DNA from: Moringa oleifera
Taxonomy: Eukaryota > Streptophyta > Magnoliopsida > Brassicales > Moringaceae
Assembly: GCA_021397835.1 (NCBI GenBank)
Contig: JAJFZO010000229.1
Coordinates: 3,534,001-3,598,000 of the forward strand
Direction of reading: 5' to 3'
DNA length: 64,000 bases
Positions 17,801-29,895 of the stretch are shown one piece after another. The notes beneath the pieces were generated by a model that saw nothing but the letters and a program-made list of their open reading frames with translations, did no database searches and was not told the DNA's origin. Position numbers and translations under genes: made by a program. Within the stretch, counting starts at the first letter, position 1. The number at the start of each line of letters is the position of its first letter.

Positions 17801-19589
17801 GATCGTGATGATAATGTGGATGATAATATTAGATTTGCTTGATTGGATGCAAACTTTTTTACTAGGTAAGAAGGACTTTCACACATAGAGGGGTTTGTCG
17901 GAGTTGTTGCTCTTCTTCCCTACTTTGCAGATGAAAGGAAGTAGTGTGTTTATATGGGACTAGTTAGTGTATCATAGACATCGTTGATCATCATTAATCT
18001 TTAATAAGTGGAGGATTACTCCAAGAAGCGCATAGGGTATTCTCTTGTTTCATATTAATAGTGGTGATGGTAGAGGAGTATCGTCAATAAGAATTGGGTA
18101 GAGGAACGATGAGCTCTCTAATAACTTTTGGGAGCTTAATGTAGAGAGTCTGAGTAGATTAAATGGACAAAATGGCTGCCAAGGGGTGGGAGTCATGATG
18201 GGTTGGAGATTGCAGCTCTAGAAGAAAAAGAAGGCACACCAAAAAAATAAAAAATAAAAAATTAACAGCTTGAGCCAAAAATATACCCAATATTCTTGAT
18301 GAATTGTTTGGGCAAAATATAGGGTTCTACACCTTGTGGATGTTGTTTCAAGGGGAACGATCGCCTTATTTATCTTGGTAAGGTCCTTGAAGGACTAAAA
18401 CGATATCAGTAGCTAGGATGTTCATTGTTAGTTTGAATTGTCTGGTTATTGATGATATGAAGCCATGTGGGGCACTGTTGAGAATGCAACAATTTCATCT
18501 CTCCATTTTAATTGGATATGGCATTACAAGTAACCTTTTATTGAGATGTAAAAAATTGCCTACTATTTGATAACTACAACAAATAGAGAAAAATAATAAT
18601 GGGTCTCTTCAACTCTTAAATTTATCGGTGTCTTTATCAACATAAAACTCATTTCAGATTATTGTTTGTATCGATCCATTCTTGAAGAATTGATTCATGA
18701 AATGGTAATAAAACAATATCAACTCTTCTTGTGAATACAACTTGTCTCGTATCAAAAATTAACAAGCTTAAAGAGCTCTATGTTCTTGAATGGTGTAGTT
18801 GCAGCTTTAATGGCAATGTCATGGATAAAGAAAGAGTCAAACAGAAAATGAAGGGCAAAGATGATAATGTTTAATTGCTATCGCTCGTTTTTAACGTTGT
18901 TAGGGTTTGTCAAAGGGAAATGAAAAGGCAAAGATGATAATGCTCCACTGTTAATGCTTGTTTTTTATGTCGTTAAGGTTCGGATTTGATGCGTTAATTA
19001 TCGAAAGATCAAAGTTGTTTTTTAAACATCGACAGTTGATTGGTAATTTGAGTAAACTTTGGAGTTTTTTTTATTATAGGAATGTTTGCCCTTTTTTTTT
19101 TTACAAGAAACAATAACAATTGCTCGTCTTTCTTTTCAATTTTCTTTCAACTTCGTTCATTTCTTCTTCTTTTTCAGAAACCTCTTTCTCTTCTCTTTAA
19201 CTTTCTATTCTCTTTACGTGAGCTTTAGTTCTCTAATATTAAAAGTTTAATATTTTAATTCATCAGTGAATTTTCAAATTTTTATAGATTTCACAATTGA
19301 TTGCAAGAAAGATTTATAAAAGATAGAAAATGTTTATTTTCTTTTTTTTTTTCATTGTTCATCACTTTTCAATTAAAATGTAATCATTTCATATATTTAT
19401 ATAATCATTTCAAATTTATTTGTGTGATAACTTTTTCAACCTTTTCTTTTTTTGGCATATTAATGTAGGTGTTTGACTCAAAAAAATTGTAAGATCATTA
19501 TAAACCAAGTCATATTGTTTTTTGAAATTTTATTTTATTTAGTTATTATAGTAATTATTTTTAAATATTTTCATTAATTTGTTTAATTG
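14884..19589. other. AUG7 3' flank and AT-rich intergenic region
   Basis: About the first 400 bp may be AUG7 3' UTR. From 15.7 to 17.5 kb the sequence is extremely AT-rich with no open frames. 17.5-19.0 kb has more balanced composition and fragmentary frames that I could not assign. Two partly matching segments (18858-18915 and 18930-18986) share GGCAAAGATGATAATG and a TGTCGTTAAGG/TGTTAGGG-like end and look like a diverged tandem duplication of about 72 bp. Confidence 0.45.
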
Positions 19590-20736
19590 TTATAGATATA
19601 TCTACTAGAAAATTTGAATTTAAATACAAAATATAAAAAAAGATAAAAAAAAGTTTGTTCAATCTAGAAAAAAGTTCATTTGATAAATCTGTTACTTGTA
19701 GAAAATAACATATTATAGAAAATTAACAAAAAAATATCAATAAAAATACAACAACTAGTAATGAACCACGTAACTCTATAGAAGATGTTTAACAAGAACA
19801 TTAAAATAATTTTAGAAAAAAATAAACAAAATAAAGAAAATAAAATAAATGAATAAAATTTGATTGAAATTTTTAAGCTTATTTCTAATAATATTTATTC
19901 ACGATTATGGATTCATACTAATATAATTTAATGGCGTTATTAGTGAAAGATGTTTTGCTAGAGAAATTAATTTCAAAAGATGAAAAGCCTAAACACTTGT
20001 CCATAAATCATTATATTCGAAAATACCAAATGGTGAAAACTATAATAAGAAATGATTAATATATTTAATAAATTAAGATAGAGTAATTTGCTTTTATTGC
20101 AAAATATTTAGCTTAGAACAATGTAAGTCAATTAGCAAATAAAGGTTGAAGAAATTGAAAAATCATTAGTGTTAAACTCAAGAGCCATGAACTAAATAAT
20201 AGTATATTGCTAATTAATATGAATAATTGGACTGATTTGGAAACAAGATTGAAAGAAAAATACAATAGTTGATAACATGGGGTGAGTTCTTTGCATGTGC
20301 TAGATCATTTTAGCCATAAATGTCATAATTATGGTGCTAACACAATGGCAAATTTTATCTAAATTGATTTGAACTTTCCAATTCAATACCATTTCCTTGG
20401 TTTATAAAGGTCATTTTTATCTAATATTTCGATGAATGATGATTTTCTTACAAAATGCATGGTTATCTATATCAATAAAGAAATTGCTGATTCTATTGAC
20501 GTGATTTGATAATCGTTGAATTTGATGAAAAATTTTGTAAAGTAAAATATAGTTAAAATTGTGCAATAGTTACTTTTATTTTTATGTTTCTTTCTTGTAG
20601 TGATGCATTTTTTTTTCTTAAATTTTACATTTTATTAGGAGACGAAATTTTGTTTCGGTATTATGATTTATTTTAGCATATTAATTTTTATTTTCTTCAG
20701 CCTGCGGCCTGTTATAAAATCTTGGTTCTGCCTTTG
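19590..20736 (+). mobile_element. Decayed hAT transposon (TTF-type zinc finger class)
   Basis: Read through stops and shifts, the plus strand gives TRKFEFKYKI and a KKKK run near 19.6 kb, KHLSINHYIRKYQM near 20.0 kb, VICFYCKIFSLEQCKSISK near 20.08 kb and MNNWTDLETRLKEKYNS near 20.22 kb. This is the order seen at the N-terminus of plant hAT proteins with the TTF zinc finger. The right edge AAAATCTTGGTTCTGCCTTTG resembles the usual 3' terminus of this class, the complement of CAGGGGCGGAACCAGGATTTT-like ends. The left terminus and target duplication were not found. It is full of stops and non-functional. Confidence 0.65.
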
Positions 20737-23700
20737 CCTCGCAGTATTGCTCACATTCTGCACCTGCATCAGCTTAGCTAGTGTAGCCCTTGCACTTACA
20801 ATTGCTATCCCGGATGTTGGCAACAATAGTTCTGGATCACCATTCTACGTACATTGGTGTAGTTTCACAAGACTATCTTCCTACTCTTGATAATGTTATC
20901 TACACTTTTAGTTCTTTTTTTCAATGAAATGTGCATGCTTGCTTCAATTTGGCAGCTTAGGCATTTTCATCACAGGATTAGGCTTGCATATCCAAATTTA
21001 ATCAGCTGCATTCCTATGAAGCAAACTACATCGTTCCCACATGTTGTCAACCTATAGCTTCACCAAAGTTTGTTGGACAAGCTTAAGATACAGAAGAAAT
21101 ATAGGATCTATGACAAAGAATATTTTCTACAGTCAAATGCCACTTCCTTTTTGTTTTCTTGTTTTTTGAAAAGATAAATGCTAATCTAAAAATGCCGAAG
21201 TGCATGAGCAAGCATTTATAAGCAAAATCCCTACCACAAAAATATAATACACCAATTCTCTCTCTCGATCTCTCCCCGTTATTGTTTATCTCTTTTTTCA
21301 ATTTTTACTCATATTTTGTTCACTAGAGAACGTCCATGTTGGTCCAGCAACATCACCTAGTCAGGCGACCAGTGGGTCCTCTCAGAGTACCGGGTGGGCT
21401 CTTTGCCACTAGTGAACTTCTGGCACTCACTAGGTTGGGTGAAAAAGAGTCATGGTTTACATTACGTCCATGCATGGGGAGTGGTTTTCTCCCATGTTGG
21501 TTGCAGAAGATAAAAAGGATCGGAAAAAAATTAAACTAGCTCGGGAGAGAGCCATCGGCAACAGTCTAGCTTGTTGCCCTGGAGTAGTATCTCGGTCACT
21601 AATGGAGTGCCATGGCCTAGAAAGTAGGACGATGAAGAAGAAAACAAGCCAAAGAATCAAAATGTTTTGATTTAATGAATAAATTATGAAAATCTAATTT
21701 TACTCTTAATTACATAGTAACTTATTGACTGCCCATTAACAGATTTATTAAAATCAAGGTTTGTATCATTATTTTTGAAATATGAGGGTGTATTTAGTAT
21801 CTCGAGCTAAATACCGAGATTTTACGAGAATATTACCCTAATTGACATTCTTCTATCCACCTTATTTTACTTATCAAATTTTTATATTTAAAAAGTGATA
21901 AATTTAATCTTAATTTATCAATTTGAATTAAATTAAATATTATAAAAAAATTTAAAAACTAAAGATATTCCAATTAAAGATCTTATATAATGAATTGTCA
22001 TAAAATTTTTCACATATATAAAGAAATATTCAAACAATTATCACAAAATGTTTCAATTTCTTTTAGTATTAAAAAATATATATTTTTTAAAAAATTACAC
22101 ATTAAAAATTTTAAAAATAAAAAAATTATATCAAAATTATTCAAATTTAAGAGATGAACTCAAGATGAAGTGAAATGTTTATCGAAGTCATTTTTTAAGC
22201 ATTTTAACAATGAAAATATTATTAGTTTTTTTACAATTATTTGAGTTATTATCTAATTTAAACTAAATTAATAAATAAAATTTAATTTGTCACTTTTTGA
22301 AATATAAAAATTTAATTAATAACGTGAAATAATCATTAAAATTTTAAATAACCTTTACATTATATAACCTAATAAACTTTCATGTTTAAAAAATAATAAA
22401 TCAAATCTTGATTTATCAATTTAAACTAAATTTATATATTTAGATTTTTTTAAAAAATAAAAAAATCACTTCAAGATTATTTACTTTTGAGAAATAAACT
22501 CAAAATTGAGCGAATAATTTATTTAAGTTATTTTTGAGATATTTTAACAATAAAAAAATTATTTTATAACCATTCCAGTTATGATCTAATTTAAATTAAA
22601 TTAATAAACAAAGTTTGATTTATTACTTTTTAAACATTAAAATTTAATTGGTAACATGAAATAATCATTAAAATTTTGTACAATTTTTATCTTATATAAA
22701 TATCAATTAATTTTTTTAAAAGAAAAAATTTGAAAAAAAAAACTTAATTAGTCTAAAAAGGAGGCAGATTAGAGTAAGATTTATAACAATTTAAGCATTT
22801 TCAATACATGTAGATGATTTTAAAACGTCACATGAAGTTATAAACAATTTAATTGAAATGACTTTTCAATCATTAGTCCCTTACACATATTAAGTCTTGA
22901 AATTCAGGAAGATAAAAGCACTCATATTTTAAATCAACTATAAAATCTTTAATTTAATAGCCTTAGTTTTTAATTTTTTCATATTTAATTCAAATTAAAT
23001 TAATATATTAAAGTTTAATTTGTCATTTTTCGAACATAAAAGTTTAATTGGTAACATAAGACAAATATTAAGATTTTATGAAATTTTTACTCATAAATTT
23101 TTTAAAAAATATTTAGGTAAATGACATTTAAAATATTGAGTTTTACTCTCTCTTTCTGATCAAATCTTTACTTTTAAAACATATTTAAATAAATATTGAT
23201 TTATTAATTTATTTAATTCAATCTTGATAAAAATAATTATAAAAAATTAATAGTATTTTCATAGTTGAAATACCTAAAAAAATAAGTCAAATAATATTTG
23301 TACCCTATTTTGATTTCATCCCTCAAAATTATATAATTATTGACTAACAAATTATTTTTTTATGAATTTTTAAATTTTTCATAGTACAAATTTTTTTAAA
23401 TATTTTTAATGCTAAAATTTTTTTATTTTTTTAATGATTATAGCTTGAATATTTTTTTTTATATGCAAAAAATTTCAAGTGAAATTCATTATAAAAGATT
23501 TTTAATTTAAATATTTTTAATTTATAAAATTTTTTGATATGATTTAATTTAATCTAATTTGATAATTCTTTATACTCAAAATATTTTTATTCTAAAACAA
23601 AATCAAAATTTTTTATGATGGTAACTTAAATATTTTTTACATTTATGAAAAATTTTAAATTAAAATTTAATTTATCATATTAAAGTGATAAAAATAAATA

Positions 23701-25307
23701 AATAAAATCTTAACTATTAATTTTATTAAATTATTACAAATTTATATTTTTTCAAAAGTGTAAATGCAATTTAGAGAAAATTCTGATAGCTGTAATTCTA
23801 TTTAGATCCTACCAACTCGATTTTCCTTATCCAAATTAATTTCAGAAAAAGAAAAACGCCATGAGCTGAGTAATATTATTGATATCTACTCTAGAAAAAA
23901 TGAAAAAGAGTAATATTCTTTGTACATGTTGTGGACCAGTACTAAGCCAAACAATTAACGTCGTGAATCATTATGTATACCAAAACAAATATAGTAATTA
24001 ATTAATGATATATATTGATGAATTGGAGGTCTAAAAACTAACTAATCAGTAATTAAACTTATTTTGATTTCTGATTTTTGATTCACCGTATTTTCAGATA
24101 TTATGCATAATGCATGCATAAGCAACAGCTTGAAATGAACAAAATATCTAATTTAATGAGAATCTTCATAAATAAGTGCAATTGTTGGGTTCCTATTGGC
24201 AGAATTAATGCATGAATTTCACTTGTTAATTTGGATTTAGTGATCCATGTTCCTTTTTAATTCACCCACGCAATAAAACCAAGAAAATCATGCACGATTT
24301 TACTCCTGAAAATGTTTCATCACAGAGATGTTCATGCCACTTTTTTATTGTACCCTCAATATTAATTTAGAGAAACCAAATAATTATTGACTTTAACCAT
24401 GTGATCTTTAAAATTACGTTAAGATTATTTGTGTATGCATCTTCGCAAAATTAATTTCTGATTTTCACCTTATAGTAATTGAAATTAAGATAAAACCTTT
24501 TTTTTTTGGGTATTTTATGAAAAAAATTGTGGATTTTTACCTTTGGGCGGTGGAATTTAAGCTAGGGTTCCAAATTATATGTGCATGCAGGCACCCTATC
24601 TTTAGGGTTAATGACAATGAGTTAATTTTGGTCATTGCAAAAACTTAACACGGTCTACTTTCTAAGGTTTTGAATGAACGACAATTAAAATTAGAAAAAT
24701 CACGTGGATGATTTCTGTGATCTTATAGCAGAAAGAATCCATTGAAATTAACTAAGAATTATCAATTTTGAAATTAATCAGAACATTTATGCAAGGAAAC
24801 TCCCATCTATGTCAAAGTAATAAACTGAGAATCCATTCTTTCTCATAATAAGCTAAAGAGCCACTGGAAATCGGCTTAGAACATGAATCCAGTAATTCTT
24901 GAATCAGAGAAAATCACTGGAAATCCATGCAAGAACGGAAACAAAATTAGCATGAATCAGTTTCAAATTAGAGATAATAAAACTTAAGAACATAAATAGA
25001 GCAAATAGGGAAGATCAAAATACATAATTAATATCCAGTATTACCCAATAAAAATTTCAATTTAATTAGCATAAAAGATGTATTACCCATAAATGTTTAA
25101 GATTTAACCATGCAAATAGGAAACAAAGCGTCCAGTTTTGGGCAACAAATTAATTTTCAGTTTTGGTTGAAATGAGAAACTAATCTGTATCCTTCAATGA
25201 GTCCATGAATCTTACTATCATTACACGAAAAGGGCAGGGTAAATGCACTATCGTTTCTTGATCTTCATGGATGGGTTGAGCAGTTTACCTCTTCATCTTC
25301 CTCCACC
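20737..25307. other. AT-rich intergenic region with diverged long-period repeats
   Basis: 20.74-20.90 kb and 21.32-21.67 kb are small islands of higher GC without an assignable product. 21.88-23.08 kb is a diverged tandem-like repeat, listed separately. The rest, to the first protease promoter, is AT-rich with no supportable gene. Confidence 0.5.
21880..23080. repeat. Diverged repeat, spacing about 340 bp
   Basis: The block beginning GAGATGAACTCAAGATGAAG near 22151 and ending CATTAAAATTTT near 22345 recurs from about 22489 to 22680 with many differences. A third partial copy (TAATTTGTCATTTTTCGAAC, TTAATTGGTAACATAAGAC) is at 23010-23070. A separate shared piece with TTATCAATTT occurs at 21885 and 22376. 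It is non-coding; relation to a known transposon is unknown. Confidence 0.55.
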
Positions 25308-25381
25308 ATATATAGAACCCTATTCCAGTGTTCTTCTTATCATCATCTTCTCTTACTCTCCCAGTTTACTTTCAGTTGATC
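25090..25381 (+). promoter_or_regulatory. CDR1-like 1 promoter and 5' leader, TATA at 25308-25315
   Basis: ATATATAG sits about 70 bp before the ATG. Upstream lies a block (AAATGTTTAAGATTTAA, GGAAACAAAGC, TTTTGGGCAACAAATTAATT, TCCTTCAATGAGTCCA) that is partly repeated ahead of the other two protease copies, so the promoter was duplicated with the gene. Confidence 0.65.
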
Positions 25382-26686
25382 ATGGCTACTTTCTCGTCTG
25401 TTTACTCCGCTAGTTTCCTTCTGGTTCTTTCTTTTTTGAGTCCCTTCTTCATTGATGCTCAAAGTGGTGGGTTTTCTGTGGAGCTGATCCACCGTGACTC
25501 TCCGAAATCTCCCTTCTACAACATTGATGAGACTCTGTCGCAGCGTCTGACCAAGGCCATGCGCCGTTCCTTTTCTCGTGTCCGCTCCTTTGGTCTTAAC
25601 TCTGCCTCCCCGGATGAAGCCCAAGCAGATATCATCCCCAACCGGGGAGAGTACCTTCTGAACTTCTCCATCGGTACTCCTCCGGTGAGGATCCTGGGCA
25701 TAGCTGATACGGGCAGCGATCTTGTGTGGACTCAGTGCAAGCCTTGCAATGACTGTTACAAGCAAGACGATCCTCTCTTTAACCCCAACGCTTCCTCCAC
25801 CTACAAGGACGTTTCCTGCGGCAGCCGCCCATGTGAGGCCATAGAGGGAAGCTGCAGTGAAGGCGAAGAGGTTTGTAATTACCAGATGAGCTATGGAGAT
25901 AAGTCCTTCACGCGTGGGAATCTAGCTATTGAGACGCTCAGACTTGGTTCTACAACTGGCCGGCCGGTGACTCTCCCCAAGACCATCATTGGCTGCGGCC
26001 ATAACAACGATGGCACCTTCAATGAGAAGGGTTCCGGCATTGTTGGACTTGGAGGTGGTCCTGTTTCGCTCATCTCCCAAATGGGTTCTCTTACAGGCGG
26101 CAAGTTCTCTTACTGCTTGGTCCCTCTTTCCAATGAGGCTGGCACCAGCAAGATCAACTTTGGCCGTACAGCCATGGTGTCCGGTTCAGGTGCAGTATCC
26201 ACTCCCTTAGTGAAGAAAGAACCATCAACCTTCTACTTCCTCACCCTTGAAGCCGTTAGCGTTGGCCACCAGAGGATCGAATTCAGCGGCTCCAGCTTTG
26301 GAACTGCAGAAGGAAACATCATTATCGACTCAGGCACCACTCTGACCATATTTCCTCAAGACTTCTATGCAGAACTGGAGTCTGCTGTGTCAAGCATGAT
26401 CGATGCAGAGCCCGTAAAAGATCCTGGCCAGTTCTTGAGCCTCTGCTACAGCGATTCACATAATCTCAAACTCCCAACTCTGACAGTGCACTTCAAAGAC
26501 GCAGACGTAGAGCTAAGCCCAGTGAACACCTTTGTTTTAGTTGCAGAGGGCGTCCTGTGCTTCTCCTTTGCCCCCACAACTGATGTTGCCATCTATGGAA
26601 ACTTGGCCCAGATGAACTTCCTGGTTGGGTATGACTCTGTAGGGCAGGCTGTGTCCTTCAAGCCAACTGACTGTGCCAAGATGTAG
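25382..26686 (+). CDS. CDR1-like aspartic protease, copy 1 (intact)
   Basis: A 434-residue, intronless, secreted pepsin-type (A1) protease. Starting at the ATG (25382) gives a hydrophobic signal peptide (residues 1-26), then the prosegment with FSVELIHRDSPKSPFYN, the signature of the CDR1 subgroup. Active sites are DTGS (109-112) and DSGT (316-319). Between them is the Cys-rich nepenthesin-type insert (CKPCNDCYKQ, CGSRPC, GSCSE, VCNYQMSYGD). The family motifs TIIGCGHNNDGTF, GLGGGPVSLISQ and GKFSYCLVPL are complete, as is the C-terminal IYGNLAQMNFLVGYD and SFKPTDCAKM. Length matches Arabidopsis CDR1 (constitutive disease resistance 1), an apoplastic protease that releases an elicitor of salicylate-dependent defence. 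Whether this copy has that role is inference. An upstream in-frame GTG at 25328 is not a plausible start. Confidence 0.92.
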   Translation: MATFSSVYSASFLLVLSFLSPFFIDAQSGGFSVELIHRDSPKSPFYNIDETLSQRLTKAMRRSFSRVRSFGLNSASPDEAQADIIPNRGEYLLNFSIGTPPVRILGIADTGSDLVWTQCKPCNDCYKQDDPLFNPNASSTYKDVSCGSRPCEAIEGSCSEGEEVCNYQMSYGDKSFTRGNLAIETLRLGSTTGRPVTLPKTIIGCGHNNDGTFNEKGSGIVGLGGGPVSLISQMGSLTGGKFSYCLVPLSNEAGTSKINFGRTAMVSGSGAVSTPLVKKEPSTFYFLTLEAVSVGHQRIEFSGSSFGTAEGNIIIDSGTTLTIFPQDFYAELESAVSSMIDAEPVKDPGQFLSLCYSDSHNLKLPTLTVHFKDADVELSPVNTFVLVAEGVLCFSFAPTTDVAIYGNLAQMNFLVGYDSVGQAVSFKPTDCAKM

Positions 26687-27472
26687 TACGCCTGGAGGTG
26701 CCGGATTTAGTTTTTCTTTATGTTCAGTGTACTATGGTCCGATTAATTAGAGCTTTTTACTTTACTAATGGCTACATGTTTACGACACATTGATTTATCT
26801 TTTAAGTTTCTAATGGTGAATTTCATGCTTGAGTTCCTTTTTTTCTTTTTCTCCTCTTCTGGCTTAGGTTCATTTGATGAAAAAAGCTTGAATATCAAAG
26901 TCAAATCAAAATCATTAAAATTTAAAATGAATTCATATTAATATGACTCTTGTTAGCAATAATTTTCATATTATTATGAAATTTCTGTTTTCTTTAGAAA
27001 AAAATTTATTGAAAACACAAGCATAGCAAACTTGGAAAGATTGGGAGATCGATGTCAATCCATGAACAAAATTCTGAAAGAACGAAAATTATAATATCAG
27101 AAATGTTTAGGATTTAGAATCAAAGTCCTAAGTTGGTTCTTATCTTTGTTAATCTTCTAATAAAAAAAGGATTAATTTTGCAATTTGTTATATGAATGTA
27201 ATAAAAAATAATTGAAACAGATTCTATCCACTTAATTTTATTTAATTACTATACTACTATATAGTAACATTTACACACAAAATCAGATTAACAAGATATT
27301 CCTTTAATTAACAAGTTAATGCATACAAAAAAAAAAAAAATGGAAACAATTTAAACTTCAACTATTAGGCAGCCAATTAATTTTTTTTAATGGAAATGAG
27401 AACACAGTTCGTCCTTCAATGAGTCCACTGAATCTTACACTCATTAATTAATACCTGTTCATCTTCCTCCGC
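26687..27472. other. Spacer between CDR1-like 1 and 2
   Basis: 3' flank of copy 1, then AT-rich sequence with no gene. The last 150 bp resemble the promoter block of copy 1. Confidence 0.5.
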
Positions 27473-27480
27473 TATAAATA
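27473..27480 (+). promoter_or_regulatory. TATA box of CDR1-like 2
   Basis: TATAAATA, 70 bp before the ATG and at the same spacing as in copy 1, preceded by the shared TCCTTCAATGAGTCCACTGAATC block. Confidence 0.65.
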
Positions 27481-27923
27481 GAATCCTTTCCAGTCTTTTT
27501 CTTATCATGATCATCTTCTCGTACTCATCCAAATTAATCTCAGATTATCATGGCTAATTTCTTCTCTCTTTTCTCTGCGGTTTTCCTTTTGATTCTTTCT
27601 CTTTTGGGTCTCAGTTATGGTGTTGAAGCTCAATGTGATGGGTTTTCCGTTGAGCTGATCCACCGTGACTCACCAAAGTCTCCCTTCTACAACTTAGATG
27701 AAATCCCCTCGCAGTGTCTGATTAAGGCCATGCACCGCTCCTTTGCTCATGCCCACAAATTTGGCCTTAACATTGCCTCACCACATGACCCCCAATCCGA
27801 AATCATCCCCAACAATGGCGAGTACCTTATGAACATCTCGATCGGTACTCCTACGGTGATGATCATAGGCATAGCTGATATGGGCAGTGACCTCGTTTGG
27901 ACTCAGTGCAAGCCTTGCCGTGG

Positions 27924-27928
27924 GTGTT
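27924..27928. repeat. 5-bp target site duplication, left copy (GTGTT)
   Basis: GTGTT directly precedes the 5' LTR and is repeated at 33111-33115 directly after the 3' LTR. The intact paralogue at 44.3 kb has a single GGTGTT at this place. Confidence 0.9.
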
Positions 27929-28322
27929 TGGTACAACTTCAGTGAGATCAAGAGGAGGCACCTAAGCTGCAGAGAAGCAAGAGCAAGCTCAGAAAGGAAG
28001 ACCCAAATGTACTTTGAAAAAGCCAACATGGATAGTTGACTATATTTGTTAAATGGTTAAATAGTTGTTAAGAAGTTAAGAAATAGGGTTTACGTGTAAC
28101 AGATTACGGTTGCATGGTTCCTTCCAGAACCATGCACGTGAACAGTATAAATGGTTTGTTAGATGAGCAGAAAGGCAGAAATGAATCCAAAAATTTTCCT
28201 CTCTCATCATTTCCCTCTTCCTTCTTCCTTCCTTCCTTTTCCCGTTTGTAATTTGGAGCTGACACTTGCTCAAAGAGTGCCATTCATGCTTGCGTAGTTC
28301 TTTCAAACTTAAGGGCATATCA
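27929..28322 (+). repeat. 5' LTR (394 bp)
   Basis: Begins TGGTACAACTTCAG and ends GGGCATATCA. A TATA-like ACAGTATAAATGG lies near 28145, a likely U3 promoter, followed by a pyrimidine-rich stretch at 28195-28245. Confidence 0.9.
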
Positions 28323-28352
28323 ACGGGTGCTTTTATTGATTTTCCTTTCCAT

Positions 28353-29365
28353 GGCAGAATCGGATATCTTAGCTGCGGTTAAAGCTCTCCAAACTCAATT
28401 GGATAGCCAAACATTATCCATTCATAAAACCTTGCAACAGTATATGGCTACCATGGATTCACGTCTAGAAGATCTCTGTTCGCAGCTGCTAAGATCTATA
28501 GATCCATCTTCGGGGGCCCTCAAGTAGAGTGCCTCAACTCCAATAAGCAACTAATGGCCTACCTCTGATTACTCTTTTGTTTTCTGTTCTATGAAAATGG
28601 AAGTTCCGAAGTTTGATGGCATTGACCCTCATGGATGGGCATTTCGCATAGAGGAATTCTTTGATTTCCACGGGATCGACGATTTTCTTCGTCTACAGAT
28701 TGTTGCCTTTCATTTAGAAGACGTGCTTCGGCCTGGTATCAATGGATGAAGACAAATCATCTACTCACTACTTGGAAAGAGTTTTTGCAGAATCTTAAGC
28801 TCCGATTCGGAGCTTCCATGTATGAAGATCATCAAGGTAACCTTTCTAAGCTTTCTCAACATTCCTTGGTAGCAGAGTTTCAGTCAGAATTTGAGGATTT
28901 AATGAATAAGGTCACGGGTATTTTCGAACAATTGTTGATTTCCTTCTTCATTACTGGATTGAAACCTCCTATTCATCGTGAGCTGTTATTGTCGAGACCT
29001 TCATTATTGATGGAAACTTTTGCCTTAGCTCGTGTATATGAAGCTCGTATGGCACAATCCTTACAAGACAATCCTCCATGGTCTAACTGGTCATCCAAAT
29101 GCAAATTATTCATCCCCCCATCACTTAAATCTACGACTACACTGCCCTCTCATTCCATGCCTTATATCTCATCGCCTTTACCTAATATATCTTCTTCACC
29201 AGTTAAACCATCTCTCATGCCACCATTATTGCCCACCCTTACTCTACCCGTCCGTCGACTCTCATCAACTGAACTTTGTGAAAAAAGGGGACAAAGGTTT
29301 GTGTTATAATTATGACCAAAAATGGAGTACATCGCATCATTTTTGCAGCAAGTTTTTCTTATTAC
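28353..29365 (+). pseudogene. Retrotransposon gag, broken
   Basis: Opens with MAESDILAAVKALQTQLD, stops at 28525, and resumes in the same frame with KFDGIDPHGWAFRIEEFF and the retrotransposon gag core (TWKEFLQNLKLRFG, EFQSEFEDLMNKV, FFITGLKPPIHREL). A nucleic-acid-binding knuckle follows in another frame (CYNYDQKWSTSHHF), with expected Cys and His positions altered. Structural protein of the element; non-functional. Confidence 0.8.
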
Positions 29366-29479
29366 TGGGTACAGACGATGAGGTTGGTGACACGGATAAA
29401 CTCCCACAGCCTGAAAACGGGGCACAGGATGAGGCCTTGGTGGCAGGTGATATTTCTAGCCTTAATGCTTTGTCCGGAC

Positions 29480-29895
29480 AAGCTAATCCACGCTCGTTCC
29501 GCCTGCTTGGCCAGGTTGGCTCCCATAATTTTTAGGTGTTGATTGACAGTGACAGTACTCATAATTTTATCAAGCCTTTACTAGCGAAGCAGCTGGGTTT
29601 GTTGGTGCAATCCACTAATCATTTTCGGGTTTATATTGGTAATGGTGATTTTCTTATTTGCAAATTCCTTTGTCCTCAAGTGACATTAACTATGCAGGAT
29701 CATGAGTTTTTGGTTGATTTATATGTCTTACCTATAAAAGGTCCGGATGTAGTTTTAGGTATTCAATGGCTACAACTGCTGGGTAAGGTGTCTCATGATT
29801 ATGCTGCTTTGACTATGGAATTTATTAGGAATGGTTCAACTGTCTTCTTTAAAGGAGATCACTCTCTATCTCCTCGACAGATCTCTTTCACTTAA
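29480..29895 (+). pseudogene. Retrotransposon aspartic protease region
   Basis: Active-site block reads LIDSDSTHNFI, so the usual Asp-Ser-Gly triad is changed at Gly. The flap and hydrophobic core (LYVLPIKGPDVVLGIQWL) are recognisable. A stop at 29533 precedes it and another closes it at 29893. Confidence 0.75.

Noticed and set aside
25328..25381. 18-residue N-terminal extension of CDR1-like 1
   Set aside because: It relies on a GTG start; the in-frame ATG at 25382 gives a normal signal peptide and family length.
25343..25765. 140-codon antisense frame within CDR1-like 1, and similar antisense frames in copies 2 and 3
   Set aside because: They mirror the GC-richer protease coding strand; no domain, start context or independent conservation.
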